DNA from: Sandaracinus sp.
Lineage (GTDB): Bacteria > Myxococcota_A > Polyangia > Polyangiales > Houyiibacteriaceae
Length of the DNA stretch: 52,720 nucleotides
Assembly: GCA_002699025.1 (NCBI GenBank)
Contig: PABA01000117.1
Coordinates: forward strand, 1 to 52,720
Reading direction: 5' to 3'
Position numbers and translations under genes: made by a program. The notes under the pieces are model-generated. The model searched no databases. It was not told the origin of the DNA and worked only from the letters and a program-made list of their open reading frames with translations. Below are positions 32,851 to 40,527 of this stretch, one piece after another. Positions within the stretch are counted from its first letter, which is position 1. Each line of letters opens with the position of its first letter.

Positions 32851-34029
32851 ATGAAGCGAACGATCACTGGAGCGCTCGTGGCGCTGGCGCTCTTCGGGGC
32901 ATGCGACGAGGAGGAGCCGAAGCCGCCGGTCACGCCCGTGACCGAGGAGCCGGAGCCCGAGCCGGAGCCGCCGCCTCCCTTCGAGGTGCACGAGTGGGGC
33001 CTCCTGGACGTGAGCGCCTCGAAGGTCGCGCTCCGCGCGGGCCCCGGCGTCCGGACCGTCTCGATCGGCGGGACGCCGCTTCTCGGGACGCACGGCACCA
33101 TCGGGCACGGGGGCGGGACGGGCATCGGGCATGGCGTCGGTCTCGGCAAGCCGGTGCTCTACGTGCACCTGGGGGAGGGGGTCGACGAGCTCGCGCTCTC
33201 GGTGGACGTGCACCTCGCCGCGGGGCTGCCGCTCGCCGAGCACTGGCCGCCGGTCGGCGCCTCCGGCGACACGGTCGGCTGGGAGGTGGTGGCGCGCGCG
33301 GGGGCCTGCGAGGCGACGCCCTACCCGGCGGAGGACGCGGCGCCCTGCAGCGAGCTCGACTTCTGCGAGGCGGCCGAGCTCGCGAGCTACCACGCGGAGG
33401 GCGCGGCCTGCCTCGAGGTCGGCGAGCATCGCGCGCCGCTGCTCTTCTACCGCGCCGCGGCGGGGACGCCGAGCGGCGGCGAGCTGGCGCCGCCCCCGCT
33501 CCCCCTCGAGGTCGCGCGCGAGGACGACGGGAGCGTGCGCGTGCGGCGGAGCGACGCGGCGAGCGAGACGCGTGGCGCGCTCTGGCGGATCACGGCGCAC
33601 GGCGCGGAGGCGCGGGTGCTGCGCGCGGAGTGGCCCGCGCCCGGGGAGGAGGTGACGCTGCCGGCGCCCTCCGACGCGGAGGCGGCCGGCGCCGCGCGGG
33701 CCGCGCTCCTCCGGGAGGACCTGGTCGCGCACGGGCTCACGGCCGCGGAGGCGGCGGCGTTCCGGGAGGCGTGGGAGGCGTCGATGTTCGGTGCGGCCGA
33801 GGGCGACGAGGGCGAGGGCGACGAGGCGGCGGGCGAGGCCGCGGCCGGGCGGGGAGGGCTCGGCGGCGGCGTGCTCGGCCAGCTCCTCGCGGGGCCCTGG
33901 GTGAGTGACGCGCTCTACTACTGGCTCCCCGAGGCCGGCCACGACGCCGTCGCGCGGCTCGCGATCGAGCCGGCGCCGACGGCGGTGCGGAGGGCGGTGT
34001 TGATCCGAGTCGCCGTTCCGACGCCGTAG
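32851..34029 (+). CDS. Lipoprotein with VHEWG motif, unknown role
   Basis: A 392-residue lipoprotein: signal ending LALFGAC (Cys18), then an acidic and Pro-rich spacer (EPEPEPEPPPPF). The mature domain begins FEVHEWGLLDVS. A VHEWG start of this type is widespread among uncharacterised secreted proteins of Myxococcota and Planctomycetes; I know no function for it. A His/Gly loop (GTHGTIGHGGGTGIGHGVG, residues about 81-99) might bind metal. Four to six Cys in the middle may form disulfides. The C-terminal part contains a Glu/Gly/Ala-rich stretch, then WVSDALYYWLPEAGHDAVARL. The start has a strong purine-rich ribosome site. The last codons and stop lie within a 109-bp duplicated unit. Confidence 0.8.
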   Translation: MKRTITGALVALALFGACDEEEPKPPVTPVTEEPEPEPEPPPPFEVHEWGLLDVSASKVALRAGPGVRTVSIGGTPLLGTHGTIGHGGGTGIGHGVGLGKPVLYVHLGEGVDELALSVDVHLAAGLPLAEHWPPVGASGDTVGWEVVARAGACEATPYPAEDAAPCSELDFCEAAELASYHAEGAACLEVGEHRAPLLFYRAAAGTPSGGELAPPPLPLEVAREDDGSVRVRRSDAASETRGALWRITAHGAEARVLRAEWPAPGEEVTLPAPSDAEAAGAARAALLREDLVAHGLTAAEAAAFREAWEASMFGAAEGDEGEGDEAAGEAAAGRGGLGGGVLGQLLAGPWVSDALYYWLPEAGHDAVARLAIEPAPTAVRRAVLIRVAVPTP

Positions 34030-34234
34030 GCGGCGGAACCCCGTGCCCGTGCCCGTGCCCGCGGGAGGAAGGGGGACTCGAGTGGAACCTCGCTCGCTGT
34101 CTCGTGGGCCTCCGCCGTAGGCCGTTCCGACGCCGTAGGCGGCGGAACCCCGTGCCCGTGCCCGTGCCCGTGCCCGTGCCCGCGGGAGGAAGGGGGACTC
34201 GAGTGGGAACCTCGCTCGCTGTCTCGTGGGCCTC
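34012..34234. repeat. 109-bp tandem duplication
   Basis: Copy 1 (34012-34120) starts inside the 3' end of the lipoprotein gene (GCCGTTCCGACGCCGTAG, includes its stop). Copy 2 (34121 onward) repeats it, including the dead echo of the stop. Inside each copy a GTGCCC hexamer run differs in length (three against five units), so the copies have diverged by slippage. The end of copy 2 overlaps the next repeat pair. Confidence 0.9.
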
Positions 34235-34445
34235 GGGTCAGGACCTCTCCTGACTCGCGGGGCTGCGGGCAGGGGCAGGGGCAGGGGCAGGGGCAGGGGG
34301 GTCGCCGCTTCGCGGCTCCCGCCGCTTCGCGGCTCGTGGGCCTCGGGTCAGGACCTCTCCTGGCTCGCAGGGCTGCGGGCACGGGCAGGGGCAGGGGCAG
34401 GGGCAGGGGGGGTCGCCGCTTCGCGGCTCCCGCCGCTTCGCGGCT
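34223..34445. repeat. 110-bp tandem duplication with G-tracts and hairpins
   Basis: Copies at 34223-34332 and 34333-34445. Each has the hairpin GTCAGGA-CCTC-TCCTGAC (one mismatch in copy 2), a run of four to five GGGGCA units on the plus strand, and two GCCGC-TTC-GCGGC hairpins. Copy 2 runs into the stop codon of the htrA-like gene. With the 109-bp pair it fills the whole spacer between the two convergent genes (34030-34444). Confidence 0.9.
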
Positions 34446-35599
34446 CACTCCACGATCGGGGTCAGCTCCACCTGCGCTTCGAGCTGCTGGCCGTTCCTCT
34501 GCACGGTCAGTCGCACCGCGTCGCCCACGTCGTGGCGGTCGAGGATCCGGTAGAGCGAGACGGCGTCCGGCGTCGGCTCGCCGTCCACCGCCACGATCAC
34601 GTCGCCGAGGATGATGCCGCCGGTCTGCGGGTCCCGCCGCGTCGGCCGGAGCCCCACGGACGCGGCGCCCGATCCGTCGACCACGCCGAGCACCAGCACG
34701 CCGCGCACGCCGAGGCGCCGCCCGAGCTGGCCCTCGTCGATCTGCACGCCGAGCCCGGCCCGCTCCACGCGCCCGGTCTGGATGAGCTGCGGCACGACCA
34801 CCCGGACGATGTCCACCGGCACGGCGAAGCCCACGCCCGCGTTCGTCCCCGAGGGGCTGTAGATCGCCGTGTTCACCCCGATGAGCCGCCCGGCGCTGTC
34901 GAGGAGCGGGCCCCCCGAGTTGCCGGGGTTGATGGCCGCGTCGGTCTGGATCGCCCCCTGGATGGGCCGGCCGCCGATCGACATGATCTCCCGCCCGAGC
35001 CCGCTGATCACGCCGGCGCTGAGCGTGTGGTCGAGGCCGAAGGGGTTGCCGATGGCGAAGACGTGCTGGCCGACCTCGAGGTTCCCGCTCTCGCCGACGG
35101 GCAGCGGGTGGAGCTGATCCGCCGGCGCCTCGATGCGCAGCACGGCGAGGTCCTTGTCGGGGTAGACGCCGACGAGCTGCGCGGGCCAGACGCTCTGGTC
35201 GTCGAGGGTCACGCGCGCGGCGTCGGCGCCGGCGATCACGTGGAAGTTCGTGACGACGTGCCCCTGCTGGTCCCAGACGAAGCCCGAGCCCGTGCCCTCG
35301 GGCATGGCGAGGGCGTTCCGGCGGAAGGGGTCGACGCGCACCGAGAGCTTCGTGATGAAGACGACGCTCGGCGAGGCGTTGCGGAAGAGCTCGACGGTCG
35401 CCTGCTCGGCCTCGGCGAGGTCGCCGCGGGGCGTGACCACGACGGGCTCGTGCGGGGGCAGGGGCGGGCGCGGCTCCGGCGTGGCGGCCTCCGCCGAGGG
35501 GAAGACCCAGAGCTGCAGCGCGAGCACCAGCCCCGCGCCGATCACCATCGAGAGCGGCACGAGGATGAGCAGGATCGGCCCGAGGGAGCGGCGGCTCAT
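34445..35599 (-). CDS. HtrA/DegP-type serine protease with one PDZ domain
   Basis: A 384-residue envelope protease. An N-terminal signal anchor (residues 8-32, ILLILVPLSMVIGAGLVLALQL) leads to a trypsin-like domain with His in TNFHVI (about 119), Asp in DKDLAVL (about 150) and Ser in GNSGGPLL (about 226). A single PDZ domain (about 285-382) contains GLGVQI, GGIILGDVIVAVDG and AVRLTVQRNG. With one PDZ and a membrane anchor it is closest to the DegS/HtrA type, which cuts misfolded or regulatory envelope proteins. No RseA-like target lies near. It diverges from the DJ-1/PfpI gene with 101 bp between starts; both may answer to protein-damage stress. There is no clear ribosome site at the ATG. Confidence 0.9.
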   Translation of the reverse strand: MSRRSLGPILLILVPLSMVIGAGLVLALQLWVFPSAEAATPEPRPPLPPHEPVVVTPRGDLAEAEQATVELFRNASPSVVFITKLSVRVDPFRRNALAMPEGTGSGFVWDQQGHVVTNFHVIAGADAARVTLDDQSVWPAQLVGVYPDKDLAVLRIEAPADQLHPLPVGESGNLEVGQHVFAIGNPFGLDHTLSAGVISGLGREIMSIGGRPIQGAIQTDAAINPGNSGGPLLDSAGRLIGVNTAIYSPSGTNAGVGFAVPVDIVRVVVPQLIQTGRVERAGLGVQIDEGQLGRRLGVRGVLVLGVVDGSGAASVGLRPTRRDPQTGGIILGDVIVAVDGEPTPDAVSLYRILDRHDVGDAVRLTVQRNGQQLEAQVELTPIVE

Positions 35600-35663
35600 G
35601 GTCCGGTTGTAGCTCGCGAGCGCGAGGCTGCACGCGCTTCAGCTCCACCCTGCACGCTGCGCG

Positions 35664-35693
35664 TTGGTGGCGCGCCCGGCCCGTCCACAGGCT
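35664..35693 (+). promoter_or_regulatory. Possible promoter, leaderless layout
   Basis: TTGGTG at 35664-35669, an 18-bp spacer, then CAGGCT at 35688-35693, ending 7 nt before the ATG at 35701. No ribosome site lies between. The -10 match is weak; the spacing supports the call. Confidence 0.35.
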
Positions 35694-35700
35694 CGCTCCC

Positions 35701-36447
35701 ATGAGCGGCAACACCAACCTCACCCGTCCCGACGCCCCCAAGCGCGTCCTCCTCGTCGCGGCCAACGCGGCCACCTCCCCCGTCACCGGCTGGCCCGTCG
35801 GCTTCTGGTGGTCCGAGCTCACGCACCCCTGGTGGACCTTCCGGGAGGCCGGCTACGAGGTCGAGATCCGCAGCCCCGACGGCGGCGACCTCCAGGGCGA
35901 CGGCTTCTCCGATCCGGAGCACGAGAGCGGCTACTCGGCGGACGACCTCCTCAGCCTCGGCTTCAAGAAGTCGGCGAAGCACGCGGCGCTCCTCGAGGGC
36001 ACGAAGAGCCTCGACGACGTGGACGTGGACGCCTACGACGGAGTCTTCCTGGTCGGCGGTCAGTCGCCGATGGTCACCTTCCGCGAGAACGCGAAGGTCG
36101 CCGGGCTCGTCACGCGCTTCTACGAGGCGGGCAAGGTCACGGCGCTCGTCTGCCACGCGACCTGCGTGCTCCTCGACGCGACGCTCTCGGACGGGACGCT
36201 CCTCTGCGCCGGGAAGACCTGGACCGGCTTCGCCAACGCCGAGGAGGACGTCGCGGACGCGGCCGTCGGCCAGACGCTCCAGCCCTTCCGCATCGAGGAC
36301 GAGGCCCGGAGGATCGAGGGCACGCGCTTCGTCGTGGACGCCCCCTTCCGGCCCTTCGCCGTGCGCGATGGGCTCCTCGTCACGGGGCAGCAGCAGGCGT
36401 CCGGCGTCGCGGCGGCCGAGCTCGTCGTCGAAGCGCTCGGGCGCTGA
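35701..36447 (+). CDS. DJ-1/PfpI family protein (Hsp31-like)
   Basis: A 248-residue member of the DJ-1/PfpI superfamily, near the Hsp31/YajL-type glyoxalase or chaperone branch. Strand 1 is KRVLLVAANA. The FWWSELTHPWWTFREAGYEVEIRSPDGG region (residues about 40-66) carries the conserved Glu of the branch. VFLVGGQSPM precedes the nucleophile elbow ALVCHATC, where the first Cys (about residue 157) followed by His fits the catalytic pair. Expected roles are detoxification of methylglyoxal-type aldehydes or protein deglycation; substrate not shown. It diverges from the HtrA-like gene across a 101-bp region. Confidence 0.87.
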   Translation: MSGNTNLTRPDAPKRVLLVAANAATSPVTGWPVGFWWSELTHPWWTFREAGYEVEIRSPDGGDLQGDGFSDPEHESGYSADDLLSLGFKKSAKHAALLEGTKSLDDVDVDAYDGVFLVGGQSPMVTFRENAKVAGLVTRFYEAGKVTALVCHATCVLLDATLSDGTLLCAGKTWTGFANAEEDVADAAVGQTLQPFRIEDEARRIEGTRFVVDAPFRPFAVRDGLLVTGQQQASGVAAAELVVEALGR

Positions 36448-36528
36448 GCGCCGGCCGGCGGCCCGGGTGGGGTGGTCGGCGCGGGCGGGGGGCGTGGCGG
36501 GCGGTCGACGAAGGTCTGGCCCGGCGCC

Positions 36529-37431
36529 ATGCTCCCGCCGATGGCGCCCCTCGGGGACGGTTTCGAGCAGCTCGACGAGAAGGTCGTCTGGTACTGGCGG
36601 GCGGCCGCCGTGCCGCGCGTGCTGGCGCTGCTGGTCCCCGTCTCCATCGGGCTGATCGCCTCCTTCGGCCGCGAGCGGACGGCCACGGCGCTCTGGGTCG
36701 TGGGGCTGGTGGGGGCCGCGGGGCTCGCCTGGGCGCTCGGGACGATCGTCTTCGCCCGCCTGCGCTTCCGGCGCTTCGCCTTCCGGCTGGCCGGCGGCGT
36801 GCTCCACGTGCGCCGAGGCGTCTTCGTGCACCGGGAGAAGATCATCCCCGTCGACCGCATGCAGCACCTCGACGTCGACCGGGGCCCGGTGGAGCGCGCC
36901 TTCGGGCTGGCGCGGCTGAGCGTGTTCACGGCCGGCGGGCGCGGCGCCACCTTCCAGCTCCCGGGCCTGCCGCCCGAGCGGGCCTACGCGCTCCGGCAGC
37001 GCATCCTCGCGACGCGCGGACCGGCGCCCGCGCCGGGCCCGCAGGAGCTAGGCGTCGACCGGCCGGACCCGTTCGCGCTGCAGACCGGCGCCGCCGCGCC
37101 GCCACCGCACGCGGCCCAGCCGAGCGCGCCGCCACGACCCCCCGCGTCGCAGTCGCCCGCGCCGCACGCCGCGCCGCCGCCCGCGCCGCAGCCGCCCGCG
37201 CCGCAGCCGCCCGCGCCGCAGCCGCCCGCGCCGCAGCCGCCCGCGCCGCAATCGCCCGCGCCGCAATCGCCCGCGCCGCCTCAGCGGACACGAGAGCCCG
37301 TGGCGCCGCCCGCCGCCCCTCGGACGAGCGCGGGGTCGGACGCCACCACGCCCTCTCACCCGCCGGCCCCCGGGCAGCCCCCGCCCGGCCCCTCCGCTCC
37401 CGAGCCCCCCGACCGGGACCCCGAGCCGTGA
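36529..37431 (+). CDS. YdbS-like PH-domain membrane protein
   Basis: A 300-residue protein. Two membrane helices (AVPRVLALLVPVSIGLIASF and TALWVVGLVGAAGLAWALG) lead to a bacterial PH-like domain (bPH2) with the family pattern VHREKIIPVDRMQHLDVDRGPVERAFGLARLSVFTAGG (in pieces, residues about 100-140). The last 110 residues are Pro/Ala/Gln-rich, with about six PAPQP units from a 15-bp repeat. YdbS-like proteins work with a YdbT partner, encoded directly downstream with GTGA overlap. Start is uncertain: ATG 36529 or ATG 36541, neither with a good ribosome site; I choose the first. Confidence 0.8.
   Translation: MLPPMAPLGDGFEQLDEKVVWYWRAAAVPRVLALLVPVSIGLIASFGRERTATALWVVGLVGAAGLAWALGTIVFARLRFRRFAFRLAGGVLHVRRGVFVHREKIIPVDRMQHLDVDRGPVERAFGLARLSVFTAGGRGATFQLPGLPPERAYALRQRILATRGPAPAPGPQELGVDRPDPFALQTGAAAPPPHAAQPSAPPRPPASQSPAPHAAPPPAPQPPAPQPPAPQPPAPQPPAPQSPAPQSPAPPQRTREPVAPPAAPRTSAGSDATTPSHPPAPGQPPPGPSAPEPPDRDPEP
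37186..37290 (+). repeat. 15-bp coding repeat (PAPQP)
   Basis: CCGCCCGCGCCGCAG is repeated about six times with a CAG to CAA/TCG variant, encoding PAPQP and PAPQS units in the tail of the YdbS-like protein. Confidence 0.88.
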
Positions 37432-38921
37432 GCGCCCGCGTCCTCGCCGAGGGCCGCCTCGACCCGCGCTCCATCCTCTTGCGCATCGTCGAGCGCATCA
37501 AAGGCGTCGGCCTCCTCATCGTCCTCGTCGCCCTCCAGGACCCGGGGGCCGCCGGCGTCTACCTCTTCGTCGCCGCCACCACCATCGGCGCCTCCCTCGT
37601 CGAGTACGCGCGCTACCGCTACCGCCTCACGGACGAAGCCCTCGAGATCACCGCCGGCGTCTTCACGCGCCGCGAGCGCCGCATCCCCCTCGACCGCATC
37701 CACGACGTCGGCCAGGAGCAGACCCTCCTGCGCCGCCTCCTCGGCGTGGTCACGGTCACCGTCGAGACCGCCTCGAGCTCCGGCGCCGAGGCCAAGCTCG
37801 ACGCCCTCGCCCCGGAGCAGGCACGCGCCCTCCGCGAAGCCCTCGCCCGCGTCACGCCCCACCCGGAGGCGCCGCAGGCCGCCCCGTCGAAGGGCGCCCT
37901 CCTCCACGCGAGCACCCCCGGCGAGCTCCTCCTCCTCGGCTTCACCGACAACCGCGCCGGCCTCCTCGTGATCGGCGGCCTCGTCGTCTTCCAGGAGCTC
38001 TCCGAGGCGCTCGGCGACCGCTTCCGCGAGGCGACCGATCTCGGCGCCCGCGTCGTCGCCGAGCGCGCCCGCCAGGCCGGCCCGGAGGGCGTCCTCGTCG
38101 CGCTCGCCCTCGGCCTGCTCGTGCTCTTCCTCCTCGGCTGGACCGTCTCCGCCGGGCTGACCTGGGCCAAGTTCCACGGCTTCGTGCTCCGCGAGCGCGA
38201 CGGCGTCTTCCACCGCCGCTACGGCCTGCTCACCACCCGCGAGCAGAGCCTCCCGCGCCGCTACCTGCAGATCCTCCGCCTCGAGGAGAGCCCGCTCCGG
38301 CGGCTGGTGCGCCTCGTCGTCCTGAAGGCCGACAACGCCGGCTCGGCCCTGGACCCCAAGAACGCGCAGAAGGCCGGCCTGGACGTCTTCGTGCCCGCCG
38401 CCCGCCGCGCCGCCGCCGAGCGCCTCGTCGCGCGCGTCTTCCCGAGCGCGCGACCCCGCCCCCCCTGGCGCCCGGTCGCGCCCACCTACTGGCGACGCTG
38501 GACCCTCCGCGGGGCGCTCCTCGGGGCCGCCGTCGCCGGCGCTGGGCTCCTCGCCCTCCCGCATCCGGCCTGGGGCGCCGCGCTCGCCCTCCCCCTCCTC
38601 AGCGGCGCGCTCGGGCTGCTCGCCTGGCGGCAGCACGGCTGGAGCCTCGACGAGGGCGTCCTCGCCGTGCGCTGGGGCGTGGTCGGTCGCTACCGCGGGT
38701 GGATGCCCGTCGGCCGGGTGCAGGCGGCGCGCCTCCGCGCCACGCCCTTCGATCGGCTCGCCGGCGTGCGCCACCTCGAGCTGATCGTGATCGGCGGCGG
38801 CAAGCTCCGGCTCCGCTATTTGCCCGCGGCGGACGCCGACGCACTCCTCGCGGGCCTCGGCCTCCGCCCCGCCCCGAACCCGCGCGCCTCGTCTCGCGCG
38901 GCCGCTTCCCAGCCGGTCTGA
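37428..38921 (+). CDS. YdbT-like protein with repeated bPH2 domains
   Basis: A 497-residue membrane protein. Helix pairs alternate with bPH2 domains: first TM pair about residues 25-60, first PH domain YRLTDEALEITAGVFTRRERRIPLDRIHDV, then hydrophobic segments (LLVIGGLVVF, VLVALALGLLVLFLLGW), a second PH domain with VFHRRYGLLTTREQSLPRRYLQILRLEE, two more helices, and a third with VLAVRWGVVGRYRGWMPVGRVQAARLRATPFDRL (quoted in pieces). This matches the roughly 490-residue YdbT of Bacillus. In Bacillus, ydbST is associated with sigma-W-type envelope stress and resistance to membrane-active peptides. The GTG start overlaps the ydbS-like stop. Confidence 0.83.
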   Translation: MSARVLAEGRLDPRSILLRIVERIKGVGLLIVLVALQDPGAAGVYLFVAATTIGASLVEYARYRYRLTDEALEITAGVFTRRERRIPLDRIHDVGQEQTLLRRLLGVVTVTVETASSSGAEAKLDALAPEQARALREALARVTPHPEAPQAAPSKGALLHASTPGELLLLGFTDNRAGLLVIGGLVVFQELSEALGDRFREATDLGARVVAERARQAGPEGVLVALALGLLVLFLLGWTVSAGLTWAKFHGFVLRERDGVFHRRYGLLTTREQSLPRRYLQILRLEESPLRRLVRLVVLKADNAGSALDPKNAQKAGLDVFVPAARRAAAERLVARVFPSARPRPPWRPVAPTYWRRWTLRGALLGAAVAGAGLLALPHPAWGAALALPLLSGALGLLAWRQHGWSLDEGVLAVRWGVVGRYRGWMPVGRVQAARLRATPFDRLAGVRHLELIVIGGGKLRLRYLPAADADALLAGLGLRPAPNPRASSRAAASQPV

Positions 38922-39180
38922 GCCCAGGGTTCACGGCCGACTGCTCCCGCCCCGCGCTCGAGCGGCGGCTCCGGTTCGTGCTCCGGCTCCGGCTCCGCTC
39001 CCGCTCGCTCCCGGCCACTGCCGCTTGCGAGCCCCCAACCGGACCGTGAAGACCCGCGTGAGGCTCCGACCACACCAACCGCGCATCCGCCCGGAGCGCC
39101 CGCCTTTTCCGCGCCCCTCCTCCGCTGGCACGGCGCCTGCTCCACCCTCCTTCACCGGCTCCGGCCGGAAGGAGATCCCC

Positions 39181-40089
39181 ATGACCCGCTCCCTCGTCCT
39201 CCCGCTCGCGCTCGCTCTCTTCGCCGGCTGCGCCTTCGACGCCGGTGAGACGCCTCCCGCGGTCCACGACACCTACTCGCGCACCGGTAGCTGGACGCCC
39301 CGCGGCGACTACGCGCTCGGTACGGCCCTCGACTTCGACCTCCGCGGCGAGGGGGTGCTCCGCCTCGAGTCCACGGATCCGAGCGTGCTCTCCCTCACGG
39401 GCACCCGCGGCGTCGCGCTCGGGGAGGGCGACGCGGAGCTGGTGCTCTTCGCCGACGAGGAGGAGGTGCTCCGCCACCCGGTGCACGTCGGCGCCGTCGA
39501 GCGCATCCAGCTCCGCCGCGCCGTCCTCTTGCCGACGACCCGCGAGGTCGCCTCGCCGGTGCGCGTCATCGAGGGCGGCGAGGCCTCGGTCATCCTCGAC
39601 TACTACGGCGCCATGGACCGGCGCCTCTTCGGCGTCGGCGACCTCGCGCTGGCCGAGGACGCGTCGCCCGCGCTGCGCGTCGACGAGACGATCGAGAAGC
39701 AGGACCGCATCGCCCTCGCGCCCACGGCGCCGGGCGCGGGCAGCGCGCGGATCTTCGGCGGGCCGGAGGGCGTCTTCGTCGGCACGCTCGCCTTCGAGGC
39801 GGTCCCCCGCGACGAGGTCCGGGACTTCACGCTCGAGGAGCAGCCGGTCTCCGGGGACGACGAGGGCGCGATCCGCCTGATCGTCGTCCTCGGCCGGGAC
39901 GCCGCCGGGGAGCCCGTCGAGGGCATCCGGGACGCCGAGCTCTTCCTCGACGGCGAGCCCCTCGGCGTCGGGGGCGCCGTCGCCTTCACGCCCTCCGACG
40001 CGCGCCCGCCGGTCCCGCTGGAGGTGGTCTGGGGCGGCCGCTCGCGCACCCTCGAGGTCCGCGCGGACAACGGGGCGACGGTGTTCTGA
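39181..40089 (+). CDS. Lipoprotein, unknown role, beta-rich
   Basis: A 302-residue lipoprotein. The signal is MTRSLVLPLALALFAGC with Cys17 in a good lipobox. The mature protein looks all-beta: residues 35-105 (LDFDLRGEGVLRLESTDPSV, LFADEEEVLRHPVHV) read like an immunoglobulin-like or Big-type module. Two further such modules may follow (about 110-200 and 205-300, the last with GEPVEGIRDAELFLDGEPLG). No catalytic motif. The ribosome site AAGGAGA precedes the ATG by a good distance. The spacer before it (38922-39180) holds only short CTCCGG repeats. Convergent with the carrier-protein gene. Function unknown. Confidence 0.78.
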   Translation: MTRSLVLPLALALFAGCAFDAGETPPAVHDTYSRTGSWTPRGDYALGTALDFDLRGEGVLRLESTDPSVLSLTGTRGVALGEGDAELVLFADEEEVLRHPVHVGAVERIQLRRAVLLPTTREVASPVRVIEGGEASVILDYYGAMDRRLFGVGDLALAEDASPALRVDETIEKQDRIALAPTAPGAGSARIFGGPEGVFVGTLAFEAVPRDEVRDFTLEEQPVSGDDEGAIRLIVVLGRDAAGEPVEGIRDAELFLDGEPLGVGGAVAFTPSDARPPVPLEVVWGGRSRTLEVRADNGATVF

Positions 40090-40159
40090 ACGCGAGCCAT
40101 CTCGCCGGGCCGCCTTCCCGGGCATCGACTTCACGCTCGACGCCCGCTCGCGCGCGCTG

Positions 40160-40215
40160 GGCGGAAAACGATGCGCGGAGGACGATGGGCGGAGGACGAT
40201 GCGCGGAGGACGATG
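40160..40215. repeat. 14-bp tandem repeat, four copies
   Basis: Units of CGCGGAGGACGATG (first copy with AAA for GAG, first base C or G) fill the spacer between the lipoprotein gene and the carrier-protein stop at 40225. Confidence 0.9.
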
Positions 40216-40224
40216 CGCTACACG

Positions 40225-40527
40225 CTAGTCGACGCTGGCCAGCGAGAGCCGCGCCATGCCGTCGATGCTCGTGAACTCCGGGTCGAAGAGCAGGTCCTCC
40301 GGCAGGCGCGCGCCGACGGCGTCCTCGAGGAAGGCGAGCACCTCGACCACGCCCGCCGAGTCCACGTAGCCCTCCTCCCAGAGGTTGGTCTCCCGGTCGA
40401 AGAGCGTGTCGTCGTCGGCGACGCGGAAGCGCTCGCGGATGAAGGCCTCGAGGGCGCGCGCGAGGGCCTCGCGGCGCACCTCCGCGCGGTGCGTGGGTTC
40501 GGAGGGCGTGGGCATGGCGTTCATCAT
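40225..40527 (-). CDS. Acyl/peptidyl carrier protein
   Basis: A 100-residue carrier protein. The phosphopantetheine site is GYVDSAGVVEVL with Ser57, followed by LEDAVGARLPEDLLFDPEFTSIDGM, the usual helix II to helix III region. It is slightly longer at the N-terminus than a stand-alone ACP. It is last in a same-strand set: ligase, aminotransferase, asparagine-synthetase-like enzyme, carrier. Its ATG overlaps the previous stop by 4 bp (ATGA), so the two are coupled. The natural cargo should be what the ligase activates. No phosphopantetheinyl transferase, condensation or thioesterase gene is in the window. Confidence 0.9.
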   Translation of the reverse strand: MMNAMPTPSEPTHRAEVRREALARALEAFIRERFRVADDDTLFDRETNLWEEGYVDSAGVVEVLAFLEDAVGARLPEDLLFDPEFTSIDGMARLSLASVD

